NCBI GenBank assembly: GCA_964611195.1
Contig: CAZSXA010000007.1
Span: 1 to 28,570, forward strand
DNA from: JADLGL01 sp964611195
Lineage (GTDB): Bacteria > Pseudomonadota > Alphaproteobacteria > Rhizobiales > Kaistiaceae
Direction of reading: 5' to 3'
DNA: 28,570 bases
The notes under the pieces are model-generated. The model was given only the letters and a program-made list of their open reading frames with translations, did no database searches and had not been told where the DNA came from. Within the stretch, counting starts at the first letter, position 1. Every line of letters starts with the position of its first letter. Position numbers and translations under genes: made by a program. Positions 8,218 to 17,343 of the stretch are shown one piece after another.

Positions 8218-10548
8218 ATGGCGCCGGCGCAATCTGCCGCTGCGTCCAACCGCAAGCTCGTGCCTTTTCTGGGCCGGATCACCGGGGGCCGGAAGGCGAT
8301 CTCCGGGCACGCCAGCCTTCTCGCTCGGCCCGCCTATGAGCGGCTCGTCGCCGCCGAGCCGTTCCTCAAGCGCCTCATCCCGGTCCTCATCATCGTCTTC
8401 CTCTGTATCGTCGCCGCGGCGCGTTATGTGCAGCTCATCGACATGCGCGACGACCGCGAGGCGTTCGCGCGCGAACAGATCGCCATGTCGGCCTCGGTGG
8501 TCGCGGCCGACCTCGCCGACCGCCTCGAAGCGCCGCCGAATGACGCCGTGAGCCTGGCGGCGATCCTCGCCTCTGCGATTCCTCAGGGCCTGACGCGCGG
8601 CGAGCGCGCGATGTACGTGACCGATGGCGACGGCGTCGTGCTGGCGATGGCGAACGGCCAGCCCTCCGCGATGGGCAACTACATCTCCGATGTCGCGCGA
8701 GACGTGCAGGCGCTGCTCGCCTTTGGCTCGGGCGCGGGCGTCGTCGAAACAACGCTTGCCGACGGACGCCGCGCGATCGCAACCAGCCGCGAGCTTGCCA
8801 ACGGCGCGCTCGTCGTCATCGAACCCACCGATGCGCTGGAGCGCGAATGGCGTAGCCAGGTGTCGCTCAACGTCTCCATCTTCCTCGGCACCAGCGTCAT
8901 CCTCTTCATTATCCTCTACGGCTACCTCGCGCAGTCGACCCGCGCGAACGAGGCGGACCAGATCTACGCCGCGACGCACCAACGTCTCGACACCGCACTG
9001 ATGCGCGGGCGCTGCGGGCTCTGGGACTGGGACCTCGCGAGCGGCCGGATGTTCTGGTCGAAGTCGATGTTCGAGATACTCGGCATGCCGGCGCGAGACG
9101 AGCTCGTCGGCTTCGGCGAGGTCAACGCGCTCGTTCATCCTGACGATGGCGACCTCCTTGCGATCACGCAGCATCTTTATGCGACCGGCGAGACGAGCGT
9201 CGACCGGCTGTTCCGCATGCGCCACGCAGATGGTCACTGGATCTGGGTTCGCGCGCGCGCCGAGCTGGTGGGCGACAACGACCAGCACCTTATCGGCATC
9301 GCCGTCGACACCACCGACCAGATCCGCCAGGCCGAGCGCAATCGCACGGCCGACAATCGCCTTCGCGACGCGATCGAGACGATCTCGGAAGCATTCGTTC
9401 TGTGGGATGCCGACAAGCGACTGGTGATGTGCAACTCCAAGTACCAGGAGCTCTACGGGCTGGCGAACGAGGCGATCCAGCGCGGCTCGACCTATGACGC
9501 GGTGATGGCTGCCGGTCGTCGCCCGCTGGTGCGCGCACAGATCCCGCACGAAGACGGCAGCGAGGATGGTGCGCGGAGCTACGAGGCGCTGCTCGATGAT
9601 GGCCGCTGGCTCCAGGTCAATGAGCGCGTCACCAAGGATGGCGGCTTCGTATCGGTCGGCACCGACATCACGCAGATCAAGCGCAACGAGGAACGCCTCG
9701 TCGACGGCGAGCGCCGGCTGATGGCGACCATCGCCGACCTTCGGCAGTCGCGGCAGAAGCTCGAGCAACAGGCGCAGCAGATGGTCGAGCTCGCCGAGAA
9801 GTACGCCGAAGAGAAGGACCGCGCCGAGGATGCGAGCCGGGCGAAGTCGGCCTTCCTCGCCAATATCAGCCACGAATTGCGGACGCCGCTCAACGCCATC
9901 ATCGGGTTCTCGGAGATCATGCAGTCGGGGATGTTCGGCGATCTCGGCTCACCGAAATATCGCGAGTACTGCCGCGACATCCACGATAGCGGCAGCTATC
10001 TCCTCGGCGTCATCAACGACGTTCTCGACATGTCGCGGCTCGATGCCGGCCGCATGCCGATCTCCATCGAGAAGCTCGATCTCGTCGAGCTCATCGAGGA
10101 ATCGATGCGTGTCGTCAGCGGCCAATCGCCCGGCCGGGCCATCGAGGTCGACGTCGCCGGCGCCCACCGGATTGAGGTCGATGGCGATCGACGCTCGTTC
10201 AAACAGATCCTCATCAACCTCCTTTCCAATGCGGTGAAGTTCACGCCGGCGGACGGTCGCATCAAGGTGAGCGCCCGGCGTTCGGGCGGAAGCGTCGCGC
10301 TGTCGATCGCCGACGACGGCTACGGCATTCCGCGCGACGCGATCGCCAAGCTTGGCCGGCCGTTCGAGCAGGTGCAGAACCAGTTCACCAAGACCCATCG
10401 CGGCTCCGGGCTCGGCCTCGCGATCACACGCTCGCTGGCGGAACGTCATGGCGGCCGGATGCGCATCTGGTCGCGCGAGGGCGAGGGCACGATCGTTTCC
10501 CTGCGACTGCCGCTGACGCAGCCCAAGGAGAAGCAGTCGGCCGCGTGA
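8218..10548 (+). CDS. pleC: PAS-domain sensor histidine kinase, PleC/DivJ-type
   Basis: This 776-residue membrane kinase has, in order: a transmembrane segment at about 52-70, a periplasmic domain of about 145 residues, a second transmembrane segment at about 216-238, PAS at about 257-372, a second PAS at about 380-485 and a coiled coil at about 490-545. Then come the dimerisation/phosphoacceptor domain with ISHELRTPLNAIIGFSE (His552) and a catalytic ATPase domain with N-box INLLSNAVKF, DDGYGIP and GSGLGLAI. No receiver domain is present. The phosphoacceptor helix and the following MFGDLG and YLLGVINDVLDMSRL segments match the PleC/DivJ/PdhS group, which controls DivK and through it CtrA, setting polarity and division asymmetry. 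The pepN-kinase-glnE order also occurs in rhizobia, as far as I recall. The PleC name is an inference; another PdhS-type kinase is the main alternative. Confidence 0.75.
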   Translation: MAPAQSAAASNRKLVPFLGRITGGRKAISGHASLLARPAYERLVAAEPFLKRLIPVLIIVFLCIVAAARYVQLIDMRDDREAFAREQIAMSASVVAADLADRLEAPPNDAVSLAAILASAIPQGLTRGERAMYVTDGDGVVLAMANGQPSAMGNYISDVARDVQALLAFGSGAGVVETTLADGRRAIATSRELANGALVVIEPTDALEREWRSQVSLNVSIFLGTSVILFIILYGYLAQSTRANEADQIYAATHQRLDTALMRGRCGLWDWDLASGRMFWSKSMFEILGMPARDELVGFGEVNALVHPDDGDLLAITQHLYATGETSVDRLFRMRHADGHWIWVRARAELVGDNDQHLIGIAVDTTDQIRQAERNRTADNRLRDAIETISEAFVLWDADKRLVMCNSKYQELYGLANEAIQRGSTYDAVMAAGRRPLVRAQIPHEDGSEDGARSYEALLDDGRWLQVNERVTKDGGFVSVGTDITQIKRNEERLVDGERRLMATIADLRQSRQKLEQQAQQMVELAEKYAEEKDRAEDASRAKSAFLANISHELRTPLNAIIGFSEIMQSGMFGDLGSPKYREYCRDIHDSGSYLLGVINDVLDMSRLDAGRMPISIEKLDLVELIEESMRVVSGQSPGRAIEVDVAGAHRIEVDGDRRSFKQILINLLSNAVKFTPADGRIKVSARRSGGSVALSIADDGYGIPRDAIAKLGRPFEQVQNQFTKTHRGSGLGLAITRSLAERHGGRMRIWSREGEGTIVSLRLPLTQPKEKQSAA

Positions 10549-13509
10549 TCAGCCCGCGATCGGGCCTATCAGTTCTTCAAAGACGCCGAGCACTGCCGTC
10601 TGTCGATCGCGAAGATCCGCTTCGACGCGGTCGAAGTCCGGCATCTCGGCAGCATCAGCGAGGAGTTGCTTCAGGCCGGCCGGCGCCGCATCGGGCTCGA
10701 ACGGCTCGTCGACGCAAAGCCGGATGACCTGCACCAGATCCTGATAGAGCCGAAGCGCAGGGATCAGCACCTCGCTGTGCCCCTTGTCGAGCAGTCCGGC
10801 TTCACCCGCCTTCACAAGCGCGGCTTCCGTCTCGACCGACAGCAGCTGGGGATGCTTCGCGCCGTGCTGCAGTTGCAGGAACTGCGCGATGAACTCGACG
10901 TCGACGAGGCCGCCACGCGCCTGCTTGATGTCCCACGGATTCTCCGTCCCCTTGCTGTCCTCGATGAGCGCCCGCATCTCGAGGATGTCGGCGACGAGAC
11001 GATTGCTGTCGCGCTGCCGCGTCAGGATCGCCGCGATCGCGTCTTCGGCTTGTGCTGCCAACTTCTTGTCGCCGGCGACAATGCGAGCACGGGTCAGCGC
11101 CATGTGCTCCCAGGTCCAGGCCTCCTCGTTCTGATAGGCGGCGAAGCCGTCGATGCTGGTGGCGAGCGGGCCGGCATTGCCGGACGGACGGAGCCGGAAG
11201 TCGACCTCGTAGAGCGTCCCTTCCGCCGTCGGCGCCGATAGAGCGGCGACCAAACGTTGCGTCAGGCGGATGTAGTACTGACCGCCCGAGAGCGGTCGAT
11301 CTCCATCCGAGGCGGTTGCGGTCTTGGCGAAATCGTAAAGCAGAATGAGATCGAGATCAGATGCCGCGGTCATCTCGCGTCCGCCGAGCTTCCCCATCGC
11401 CATCAGCGCGACGCGGCCGCCCTTCAGCCGACCGTGGGCCGTCTCCATCTGTTCCACCGCAAGACGGAGCGCTTCCCCGACCAACAGGTCGGCAAGATCG
11501 GTGTAGGCGCCGGCAGCGAAGCGCGGCTCGATCGTGCCGGCGATCAAGCGCGCGCCGATCAGCAGAGACTGCTCCTGGCCGAAGACGCGAAGGCGGTCGA
11601 GCCCCTCCTCCAGTCCGTCGGCCTCGCTCATCGTTTGCGCAAGCCGTTCGGCAAGCATCTCGCGGTCGGGGAGTCCGCCGAAGAAGGCCGGCTCGATGAT
11701 CGCGTCGAGCGCATGCGGACGGCGGGTAACGATCTCCGCAAGACGCGGCGCGGCGCCCAGCATGTCGGCGAACAGGGACAGCATCCACGGATTGGAGTGC
11801 ATCAGCGAGAACAGCTGCACGCCGGCCGGCATCTGCGCGAGAAGCCTGTCGAAGGCGATCACCGCGGCGTCGCCATTGTCGCGGGCTAGCGCCTCGAGCA
11901 GGGCCGGCGTGATCTCGGTGAGGCGCTCCCGCGCCGCCGGGGAGCGCGTCGCCGGGTACCGACCATAGTGCCAGCCACGAACCAGCCCGGAGATCGTCTC
12001 GGGGCTGTTGAAGCCCATCCGGGCGAGCGTTTCGAGCGTTTCTGGGTCATCCTCGTCGCCGGTGAAGACGAGACTGCCGAGTGCCGCGGAGAGCGTCGGC
12101 GCTTCCTCGAAGAGCTGTGCGTAGTGGTGCTGCGTCGATTCGAGGATCGGCCGAAGCTTCGCCTCGAAGTCGGCAACGTCGGTTGCGCCGTAGAGGAGCG
12201 CGACACTGCGCAGCTCATCCTCGTCGGTCGGCAGCGAATGCGTCTGCTGGTCGTCGATCATCTGCAGGCGATGCTCGAGCGAACGAAGCGCATAGTAGGC
12301 GTCGGTCAGTTTCTTCGCGACGTCCGTCGCCACCCAGCGCTCGTCGGTGAGCTCGGCGAGCATGTCGACGGTCCGCCTGCCGCGAAGCTCCGGATTTCGG
12401 CCGCCGGCTATAAGCTGCTGCGTCTGGACGAAGAACTCGATCTCGCGGATGCCGCCGCGGCCGAGCTTCAGATTGTGCCCGGCGATCGCGATCGTCTCAT
12501 GGCCCCGGTGATCGTGGATCTGACGCTTGATCGAATGGATGTCGGCGATTGCCGCGTAGTCGAGATATTTGCGCCAGATGAAGGGGGCGAGTTCGTCGAG
12601 GAACGCCTTCCCGGCTTCAATGTCTGCGGCTATGGGGCGGGCCTTGATGAAGGCCGCGCGTTCCCAGTTCTGGCCGTGCCCTTCGTAGTAGAGCAGCGCG
12701 GCCGGGACGGACACAGCAACGGCCGTCGATCCCGGGTCGGGGCGCAAGCGAAGATCCGTCCTGACGACGTAGCCCGCATCGGTGTGCTCGCTGAGGATCG
12801 CGATCATCGCCTGCGTCAGCTTGATGAACACGCGCCCCGGATCCTGATCCTCCGGCACGATCGCCGATTGCGGATCGAACAGCGCGACGAGGTCGACGTC
12901 GCTGGAGTAGTTCAGCTCGCCGGCGCCGAGCTTGCCCATGGCGAGGAGTATCCAGCCGCTGTCCGCTTCAGGATCGTCGATGTCGGCGAGCGCGATCTGA
13001 CCGCGCTGATGAGCCTCCATCAATGCCGCCGATGCCGCCGCGCGGATGGCAGCCTCGGCGAAGGCGGACAGCGTGTCCATCACCTGCGCTGCCTCCCACA
13101 CACGGCCAAGGTCGGCGAGACCGACCAGCAGCGCGGTCTCCGCCCGTTGTCGCCGCAGCGTTTCCATCGTCTCGCCGCGCGACGCGGCGCGCCAGCTCTC
13201 GCGAGCCGCCTTGCAGGCTTCGCTTGCAGTAGTGTCGGGATCGGCGCCGAGCAAACGCGCCAAGCGGGCTGGATCATCGAGAATCAATGCACGCAGAAAG
13301 CGCGAGTGATCCATCACGGCAGCGAGGAAGCGGGCGAGCGCATCATCCTTGAGCGCTGCGTCCAATCGCTCGGCATCGCCGGACTCGCTGGCGGCTTCGC
13401 GCAGATCGTCGAGCCAGGCGCGCGCTCGCTTCTCGTCGAGCGGCGCGAGACCGATGTCGATCATCGCTGCCAGGCTTTGCTCGGACTTCTTCGCGCGGGG
13501 CTTAGCCAT
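10549..13509 (-). CDS. glnE: Bifunctional glutamine synthetase adenylyltransferase/deadenylylase
   Basis: GlnE attaches AMP to glutamine synthetase when nitrogen is plentiful and removes it when nitrogen is scarce, under control of PII proteins. The 986 residues match the family length. Two nucleotidyltransferase domains are visible. The N-terminal (adenylyl-removing) one has AMGKLGAGELNYSSDVDL at about 190-207, and the C-terminal (adenylylating) one has AMGKLGGREMTAASDLDL at about 704-721. Each keeps the Asp-x-Asp metal ligands, so both activities should be intact. ATG 13509 overlaps the end of the upstream kinase gene by 8 nt; GTG 13512 is one codon earlier. Its stop abuts the convergent pleC stop with no base between them, forming TGATCA at 10546-10551. 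It is the last gene of a response regulator-kinase-glnE unit. Confidence 0.96.
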   Translation of the reverse strand: MAKPRAKKSEQSLAAMIDIGLAPLDEKRARAWLDDLREAASESGDAERLDAALKDDALARFLAAVMDHSRFLRALILDDPARLARLLGADPDTTASEACKAARESWRAASRGETMETLRRQRAETALLVGLADLGRVWEAAQVMDTLSAFAEAAIRAAASAALMEAHQRGQIALADIDDPEADSGWILLAMGKLGAGELNYSSDVDLVALFDPQSAIVPEDQDPGRVFIKLTQAMIAILSEHTDAGYVVRTDLRLRPDPGSTAVAVSVPAALLYYEGHGQNWERAAFIKARPIAADIEAGKAFLDELAPFIWRKYLDYAAIADIHSIKRQIHDHRGHETIAIAGHNLKLGRGGIREIEFFVQTQQLIAGGRNPELRGRRTVDMLAELTDERWVATDVAKKLTDAYYALRSLEHRLQMIDDQQTHSLPTDEDELRSVALLYGATDVADFEAKLRPILESTQHHYAQLFEEAPTLSAALGSLVFTGDEDDPETLETLARMGFNSPETISGLVRGWHYGRYPATRSPAARERLTEITPALLEALARDNGDAAVIAFDRLLAQMPAGVQLFSLMHSNPWMLSLFADMLGAAPRLAEIVTRRPHALDAIIEPAFFGGLPDREMLAERLAQTMSEADGLEEGLDRLRVFGQEQSLLIGARLIAGTIEPRFAAGAYTDLADLLVGEALRLAVEQMETAHGRLKGGRVALMAMGKLGGREMTAASDLDLILLYDFAKTATASDGDRPLSGGQYYIRLTQRLVAALSAPTAEGTLYEVDFRLRPSGNAGPLATSIDGFAAYQNEEAWTWEHMALTRARIVAGDKKLAAQAEDAIAAILTRQRDSNRLVADILEMRALIEDSKGTENPWDIKQARGGLVDVEFIAQFLQLQHGAKHPQLLSVETEAALVKAGEAGLLDKGHSEVLIPALRLYQDLVQVIRLCVDEPFEPDAAPAGLKQLLADAAEMPDFDRVEADLRDRQTAVLGVFEELIGPIAG

Positions 13510-14896
13510 CACCGCTGTCTAGCGGAAATCTCAGCGTCGCGACCAGCCCGGGATCGGCATCGTCCAAGGTCAGCGAACCCTGCCCGAGCCGGGCGAAGGC
13601 AGCGACGAGGCTGAGGCCGAGCCCCGTGCCGGGCGTCGTGCGACTCTTTTCCAACCGGACGAAGCGCTGGACGACGCGTCCCCGCTCGGCTGCCGGAATG
13701 CCCGGCCCGTTGTCGCGAACAGCGATCACGGCGTCGTTGTTTTCGCTACGGACCGTCATCGCGACGCGCGCATCGGCGTCAGTGGTGTCGGAGCGTCCGT
13801 GTTTGATGGCGTTGTCGACAAGGTTGGCGATCGCCTGTCCGAGCAGCTCGCGATTGCCACGGATGGGCGTGGGGTCCTCGGCGTCGACGGAGAGCGCAAC
13901 GCCCGCTTCCTCCGCCAGCGGCTCGTACAGTTCGGCGACATCGCGCGCGACGGCGGCGGCATCGACACGCTCGGTGGCGCCATCGCCCGATCCGGCCTCC
14001 AATCTTGCGATCGTCAGCAGCGCATTGAAGGTCGTGATGAGCTGATCGGCGTCCTCGATGGTCGCCTGCATCACGTCGCGCTGCCGCTCCGCGTCGGCGG
14101 GCTCGGAAAGCACCGCCTCGATGCGATTGCGGATGCGGGTCAGAGGCGTCTTCAGATCATGGGCGACATTGTCGGTCACTTCGGCAAGGCCGCCGAGCAG
14201 AAGCTCGATGCGTTCGAGCATCGCGTTGAGGCTCTCGGCCAAACGGTCGAACTCGTCATTGCTGCCGGTTACCTCGAGGCGCCCGGAGAGGTCGCCCGAC
14301 ATGATCCGCCGCGTCGTGACGGCAACGGAGTCGACGCGCTTCAGCACGCGCCGGCTGACGAAGAACCAGCTGACGATGCCAAGGCCGAGCAAGAGCACCG
14401 CCGCCGCGACGAGCGCATAGCGCACGACATCCTCGAAGCGCTGGCGCTCGGTCATGTCGCGGCCGACGAGGAGGAACATCTCGCCGGTGAGCCGGACTAC
14501 CTGCACCATCGCCACACGCTGTTCGCCCTGCGGCGTTTCGTAGTCGACCGCCGTCGGCTCGCGGACGGCGCGCGACAGGAGATCGCTGGAGATGCTCGTC
14601 ACGTTGCCGACGACGAGCCGGCCGTTGATGTCGGTGAGCATGTAGAGGCTCGCGCCCGGCCGGCGGATCCGTTCCTCGATCGCGTCGACGAGGCCGAACG
14701 CGCCGCCGCTGTTCCACTCCTGCGAGAGGTCAAGGAACTCGGACGCAATGGCGTCGTTGACCTGCTGGTTCAGGAAGCGGTCGGCCGCATAGGTGATCGC
14801 CACGGCGAAGACGATCGCGAATGCGGTGAACACCGACAGGTAGATCGCCGACAGCTTGAACGCCGTGGTGGAGGCGATCCTACCGAGCCGGGTCAC
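13502..14896 (-). CDS. HAMP-domain sensor histidine kinase
   Basis: This 464-residue kinase has transmembrane segments at about 14-37 and 160-180 flanking a periplasmic domain of about 120 residues, then a HAMP linker at about 181-234. The phosphoacceptor motif is VAHDLKTPLTRIRNR (His246). The ATPase domain has IANLVDNAIKHG (Asn358, Asn362), RDNGPGIP and GTGLGLSL. All catalytic boxes are present. It starts at GTG 14896, overlapping the response regulator gene by 17 nt, and its stop overlaps glnE by 8 nt, so the three genes are probably translationally coupled. The partner is surely the OmpR-type regulator upstream. The stimulus is unknown; DegP next door hints at envelope stress (inference). 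Confidence 0.9.
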   Translation of the reverse strand: MTRLGRIASTTAFKLSAIYLSVFTAFAIVFAVAITYAADRFLNQQVNDAIASEFLDLSQEWNSGGAFGLVDAIEERIRRPGASLYMLTDINGRLVVGNVTSISSDLLSRAVREPTAVDYETPQGEQRVAMVQVVRLTGEMFLLVGRDMTERQRFEDVVRYALVAAAVLLLGLGIVSWFFVSRRVLKRVDSVAVTTRRIMSGDLSGRLEVTGSNDEFDRLAESLNAMLERIELLLGGLAEVTDNVAHDLKTPLTRIRNRIEAVLSEPADAERQRDVMQATIEDADQLITTFNALLTIARLEAGSGDGATERVDAAAVARDVAELYEPLAEEAGVALSVDAEDPTPIRGNRELLGQAIANLVDNAIKHGRSDTTDADARVAMTVRSENNDAVIAVRDNGPGIPAAERGRVVQRFVRLEKSRTTPGTGLGLSLVAAFARLGQGSLTLDDADPGLVATLRFPLDSGDG

Positions 14897-15560
14897 GGAT
14901 CATGTACCCGGCGCCGCGAACGGTGCGAAGGAGCGGCGTCTCGAACCCCTTGTCGATCTTGGATCGAAGCCGCGAGACGTGAACGTCGATGACGTTGGTC
15001 TGGGGATCGAAGTGATAGTCCCAGACATTCTCCAGCAGCATCGTCCGCGTGACGACCTTGCCGGCATTCCGCATCAGATATTCGAGCAGGCGGAACTCGC
15101 GCGGCTGCAAGACGATCTCCTCTCCGCCACGCGTGACCGTGTGCGAGAGGCGGTCGAGCACGAGGTCGGAAACCGTATAGACGGCCTCGGAGTCGGGCGA
15201 CCGGCGCCTCCGAGCGAGAACCTCGACGCGGGCGATCAGTTCGGAAATCGAATAGGGCTTGGCGAGATAGTCGTCGCCGCCTGCCCGAAGCCCGGCAATT
15301 CGATCGTCAACGCGTCCAAGTGCCGAGAGGATGAGGACCGGCACGTCGTGACCGGCCTTCCTGAGGCCGTCGACCATCGACAGGCCGTCGCGCTTCGGCA
15401 GCATCCGGTCAACGACAAGGACGTCATAGTCGTCCGTTTCCGCCATCGCGGCACCTGCCTCGCCGTCGCTGGCAAGGTCGGCGACGTGGCCGGCCTCCTT
15501 CAAGGCGCGAGCGAGGTAGCTGGCTGTTTCCTGATCGTCTTCGACCACAAGGATACGCAT
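14880..15560 (-). CDS. OmpR/PhoB-family response regulator
   Basis: This 226-residue DNA-binding regulator has a receiver domain starting MRILVVEDD, with the phosphoacceptor Asp51 in LVVDRMLPKRDG and the conserved Lys in LAKPYS. A C-terminal winged helix follows, with REFRLLEYLMRNAGKVVTR and a recognition region ending TVRGAGYMI. The ATG at 15558-15560 is the standard start for this family. It leads the RR-HK-glnE unit. Its start is only about 50 nt from the degP terminator, so its own promoter must be short, lie inside the terminator region, or be replaced by read-through from degP. It may control degP, whose upstream region has an inverted repeat; that is a guess. Confidence 0.93.
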   Translation of the reverse strand: MRILVVEDDQETASYLARALKEAGHVADLASDGEAGAAMAETDDYDVLVVDRMLPKRDGLSMVDGLRKAGHDVPVLILSALGRVDDRIAGLRAGGDDYLAKPYSISELIARVEVLARRRRSPDSEAVYTVSDLVLDRLSHTVTRGGEEIVLQPREFRLLEYLMRNAGKVVTRTMLLENVWDYHFDPQTNVIDVHVSRLRSKIDKGFETPLLRTVRGAGYMIRDPAR

Positions 15561-15600
15561 GATCGCCGAAATCTAGTTTGGGCCAGGGGCGCAGTCAGCC

Positions 15601-15642
15601 CCGGAAAGAGAACGGCAGGCCGGACGAGGTCCGACCTGCCGT
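15601..15642 (-). terminator. Intrinsic terminator downstream of degP
   Basis: A 14-bp stem is formed by 15612-15625 and 15629-15642 with a 3-nt loop. On the + strand it has one C-A mismatch, which on the - strand becomes a G-U wobble, so the hairpin is better in - strand RNA. Reading leftwards on the - strand it is followed by a pyrimidine-rich tail, TTCTCTTTCC. It lies about 45 nt beyond the degP stop and just before the response regulator gene. Confidence 0.8.
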
Positions 15643-15688
15643 CTTGAGCGGGGAGTCAGGAGGGGGGCGCGGAACTCCCCGCGAGGGA

Positions 15689-17155
15689 TCAGTCGTTGAC
15701 CCAGGTGCGGACGGCGACGAACACCTCGGCATTGCCGCGCCGGATCTGGAACAGCAGCGCCTCACGGTCCGCGTCGCGAGCCGTTTCGACCGCATCACGG
15801 ACGTCTTCGAAGCGCTCGACCTCGGCATCGTCGACGCCGAGAATGACGTCACCGCGCTGAAGACCGGCTTCGGCGGCCGTCCCGTCGGGATTGACGCCGA
15901 CGATGACGACTTCGCCGCGATCGTTCGAGCCGATCTGGAGACCGAGGCCGACTTCCTCTTCCTCCTCGTCCGGCGCCGGCTGGGCGGCGACCATCTGCTC
16001 GCCCGGCATCTGGCCGAGGGTGACCGTCACTTCGATCTCCTCGCCGTCGCGGATAACCCGAAGGACGGCTTCCGTGCCGGGGTCGAGGGCACCGATGGTG
16101 CGCGCGAGGTCGGTCGAGCTTTCGATCTCGTCGCCGTTCACGGCGAGGATCACGTCGCGGACGAGAAGACCGGCGCCCTCGGCCGGACCGCCTTCGATCG
16201 GATCGGAGACGATCGCGCCACCCGGCTCCTCGAAGTCGAGCGCCGCGGCCATATCGGGCGTCACGGTCTGGATGCGGACACCGAGCCAGCCGCGCATCAC
16301 CGAGCCGTTGTCGATGAGGTCGGCGACGACATCGGAGGCGACCTCGGCCGAAATCGCGAACGCGATGCCGACATTGCCGCCCGACGGCGAGAAAATCAGC
16401 GTGTTCACGCCGATAACTTCGCCGGCGAGGTTGAAGGTCGGTCCGCCGGAGTTGCCGCGGTTCACGGCCGCGTCGATCTGGATGAAGTCGTCATAGGCGC
16501 TGTTGCCAAGCTGGCGACCGCTGCCGGAGACGATGCCGGCGGTCACGGTGCCGCCGAGACCGAACGGGTTTCCGACCGCCAAAGCCCAATCGCCGATGCG
16601 AACATCTTCCTCGGTGAAGGCCACGAACGGAAACTCGCGGTCTGCGTCGACCTTCAGAACGGCGAGATCGGTGAGCGGGTCCGTGCCGATCAGGCGCGCC
16701 TGATACTGCTCACCATCCTCGAGCACGACCTCGAAGGTCTGCGCGTCGTCGACGACGTGATTGTTGGTGACGAGATAGCCGTCGGCAGTGACGAAGAAGC
16801 CGGAGCCGAGGCTGGTGGTCGGCATCGGGTCTTGGAACTCGGGGATGTTGCGGAAGAACCGCTCCTCGGGCGATCCTTCGGGCAGGTCCTCAAATCCCGG
16901 AATGTCGATCGTCATCCGGCTCTCGCCGCGCGCCTGGATGGCGACCACGGCGGGTCCGACCTGATCGATGACATTGGCGAAGCTCGGGAGCGCGACCGGT
17001 TCCTCGATCGCAACGGGCTGCGCGCCGGCCGGGCTCGGCGGCGGGACGAAGCCGGTGGCAACGAGTGCGCCGGCAAGGGCGACAGCCACGCCGGAACCGG
17101 CGAGCATCATGCGCCGACGGTAACGGGGCTGGTGGGTCACAGTCTGGGTGTTCAC
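15689..17155 (-). CDS. degP: DegP/Do family periplasmic serine protease
   Basis: DegP degrades and refolds damaged proteins in the periplasm. The 488-residue protein has a basic N-region and hydrophobic stretch at about 16-40, acting as a signal peptide or anchor, then the trypsin-like domain with the triad His133 (TNNHVV), Asp163 (TDLAVLKV) and Ser236 (GNSGGP). Two PDZ domains follow at about 285-375 and 400-480, joined by an acidic linker. Start choice: GTG 17155 has GGAG at 17164-17167 with 8 nt spacing; an upstream in-frame TTG at 17218 has no ribosome site. The gene stands alone, with a terminator after it and about 190 nt of upstream region. It lies next to a two-component system. MucD/HtrA-like is an equivalent name. 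Confidence 0.94.
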   Translation of the reverse strand: MNTQTVTHQPRYRRRMMLAGSGVAVALAGALVATGFVPPPSPAGAQPVAIEEPVALPSFANVIDQVGPAVVAIQARGESRMTIDIPGFEDLPEGSPEERFFRNIPEFQDPMPTTSLGSGFFVTADGYLVTNNHVVDDAQTFEVVLEDGEQYQARLIGTDPLTDLAVLKVDADREFPFVAFTEEDVRIGDWALAVGNPFGLGGTVTAGIVSGSGRQLGNSAYDDFIQIDAAVNRGNSGGPTFNLAGEVIGVNTLIFSPSGGNVGIAFAISAEVASDVVADLIDNGSVMRGWLGVRIQTVTPDMAAALDFEEPGGAIVSDPIEGGPAEGAGLLVRDVILAVNGDEIESSTDLARTIGALDPGTEAVLRVIRDGEEIEVTVTLGQMPGEQMVAAQPAPDEEEEEVGLGLQIGSNDRGEVVIVGVNPDGTAAEAGLQRGDVILGVDDAEVERFEDVRDAVETARDADREALLFQIRRGNAEVFVAVRTWVND

Positions 17156-17163
17156 GGCAAGGA

Positions 17164-17167
17164 CTCC
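17164..17167 (-). promoter_or_regulatory. Ribosome binding site fixing the degP GTG start
   Basis: GGAG on the - strand lies 8 nt before GTG 17155. Neither the upstream TTG (17218) nor the downstream ATG pair has comparable support. Confidence 0.6.
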
Positions 17168-17252
17168 ATGTCGTGGGGATTCGATCTCGCGGGTTGTCCG
17201 CAAGCCGTTGCCGTTCAATGTGGAGACGCGACCTTACAGGTCGCTGTCGCCG

Positions 17253-17272
17253 ACATTAATTGTCTGTAATGT
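17253..17272 (-). promoter_or_regulatory. Inverted repeat upstream of degP, candidate operator
   Basis: ACATTA (17253-17258) and TAATGT (17267-17272) form a perfect 6-bp inverted repeat with an 8-nt spacer in an AT-rich patch. A second, wider pair, TTACAG (17234-17239) and CTGTAA (17265-17270), overlaps it. The site lies about 100 nt upstream of the degP start. The arrangement suits a dimeric regulator such as the OmpR-type one encoded nearby. I could not fix a promoter around it. Confidence 0.35.
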
Positions 17273-17343
17273 GAGGCCGATCTCGCGCGACCGTGATCGA
17301 TTCCGCTGACATACGCTGGGACCGGCGCGCCTTCGCCGAGGCG

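Noticed and set aside
8113..9873. 586-residue open frame on the - strand opposite the PAS kinase
   Set aside because: It is rich in Arg, His, Asp and Val with no family motif, and lies antisense to a gene with clear PAS and kinase motifs. Long antisense frames are expected in GC-rich coding DNA.
11968..13614. 548-residue open frame on the + strand opposite glnE
   Set aside because: glnE motifs are intact on the other strand; this frame has shadow-type composition.
13799..14992. 397-residue open frame on the + strand opposite the HAMP kinase
   Set aside because: It is a shadow of the kinase gene, with no motif and no plausible ribosome site seen.
15578..17269. 563-residue open frame on the + strand opposite degP
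   Set aside because: It runs straight through the terminator and the whole of degP antisense, with no recognisable domain.
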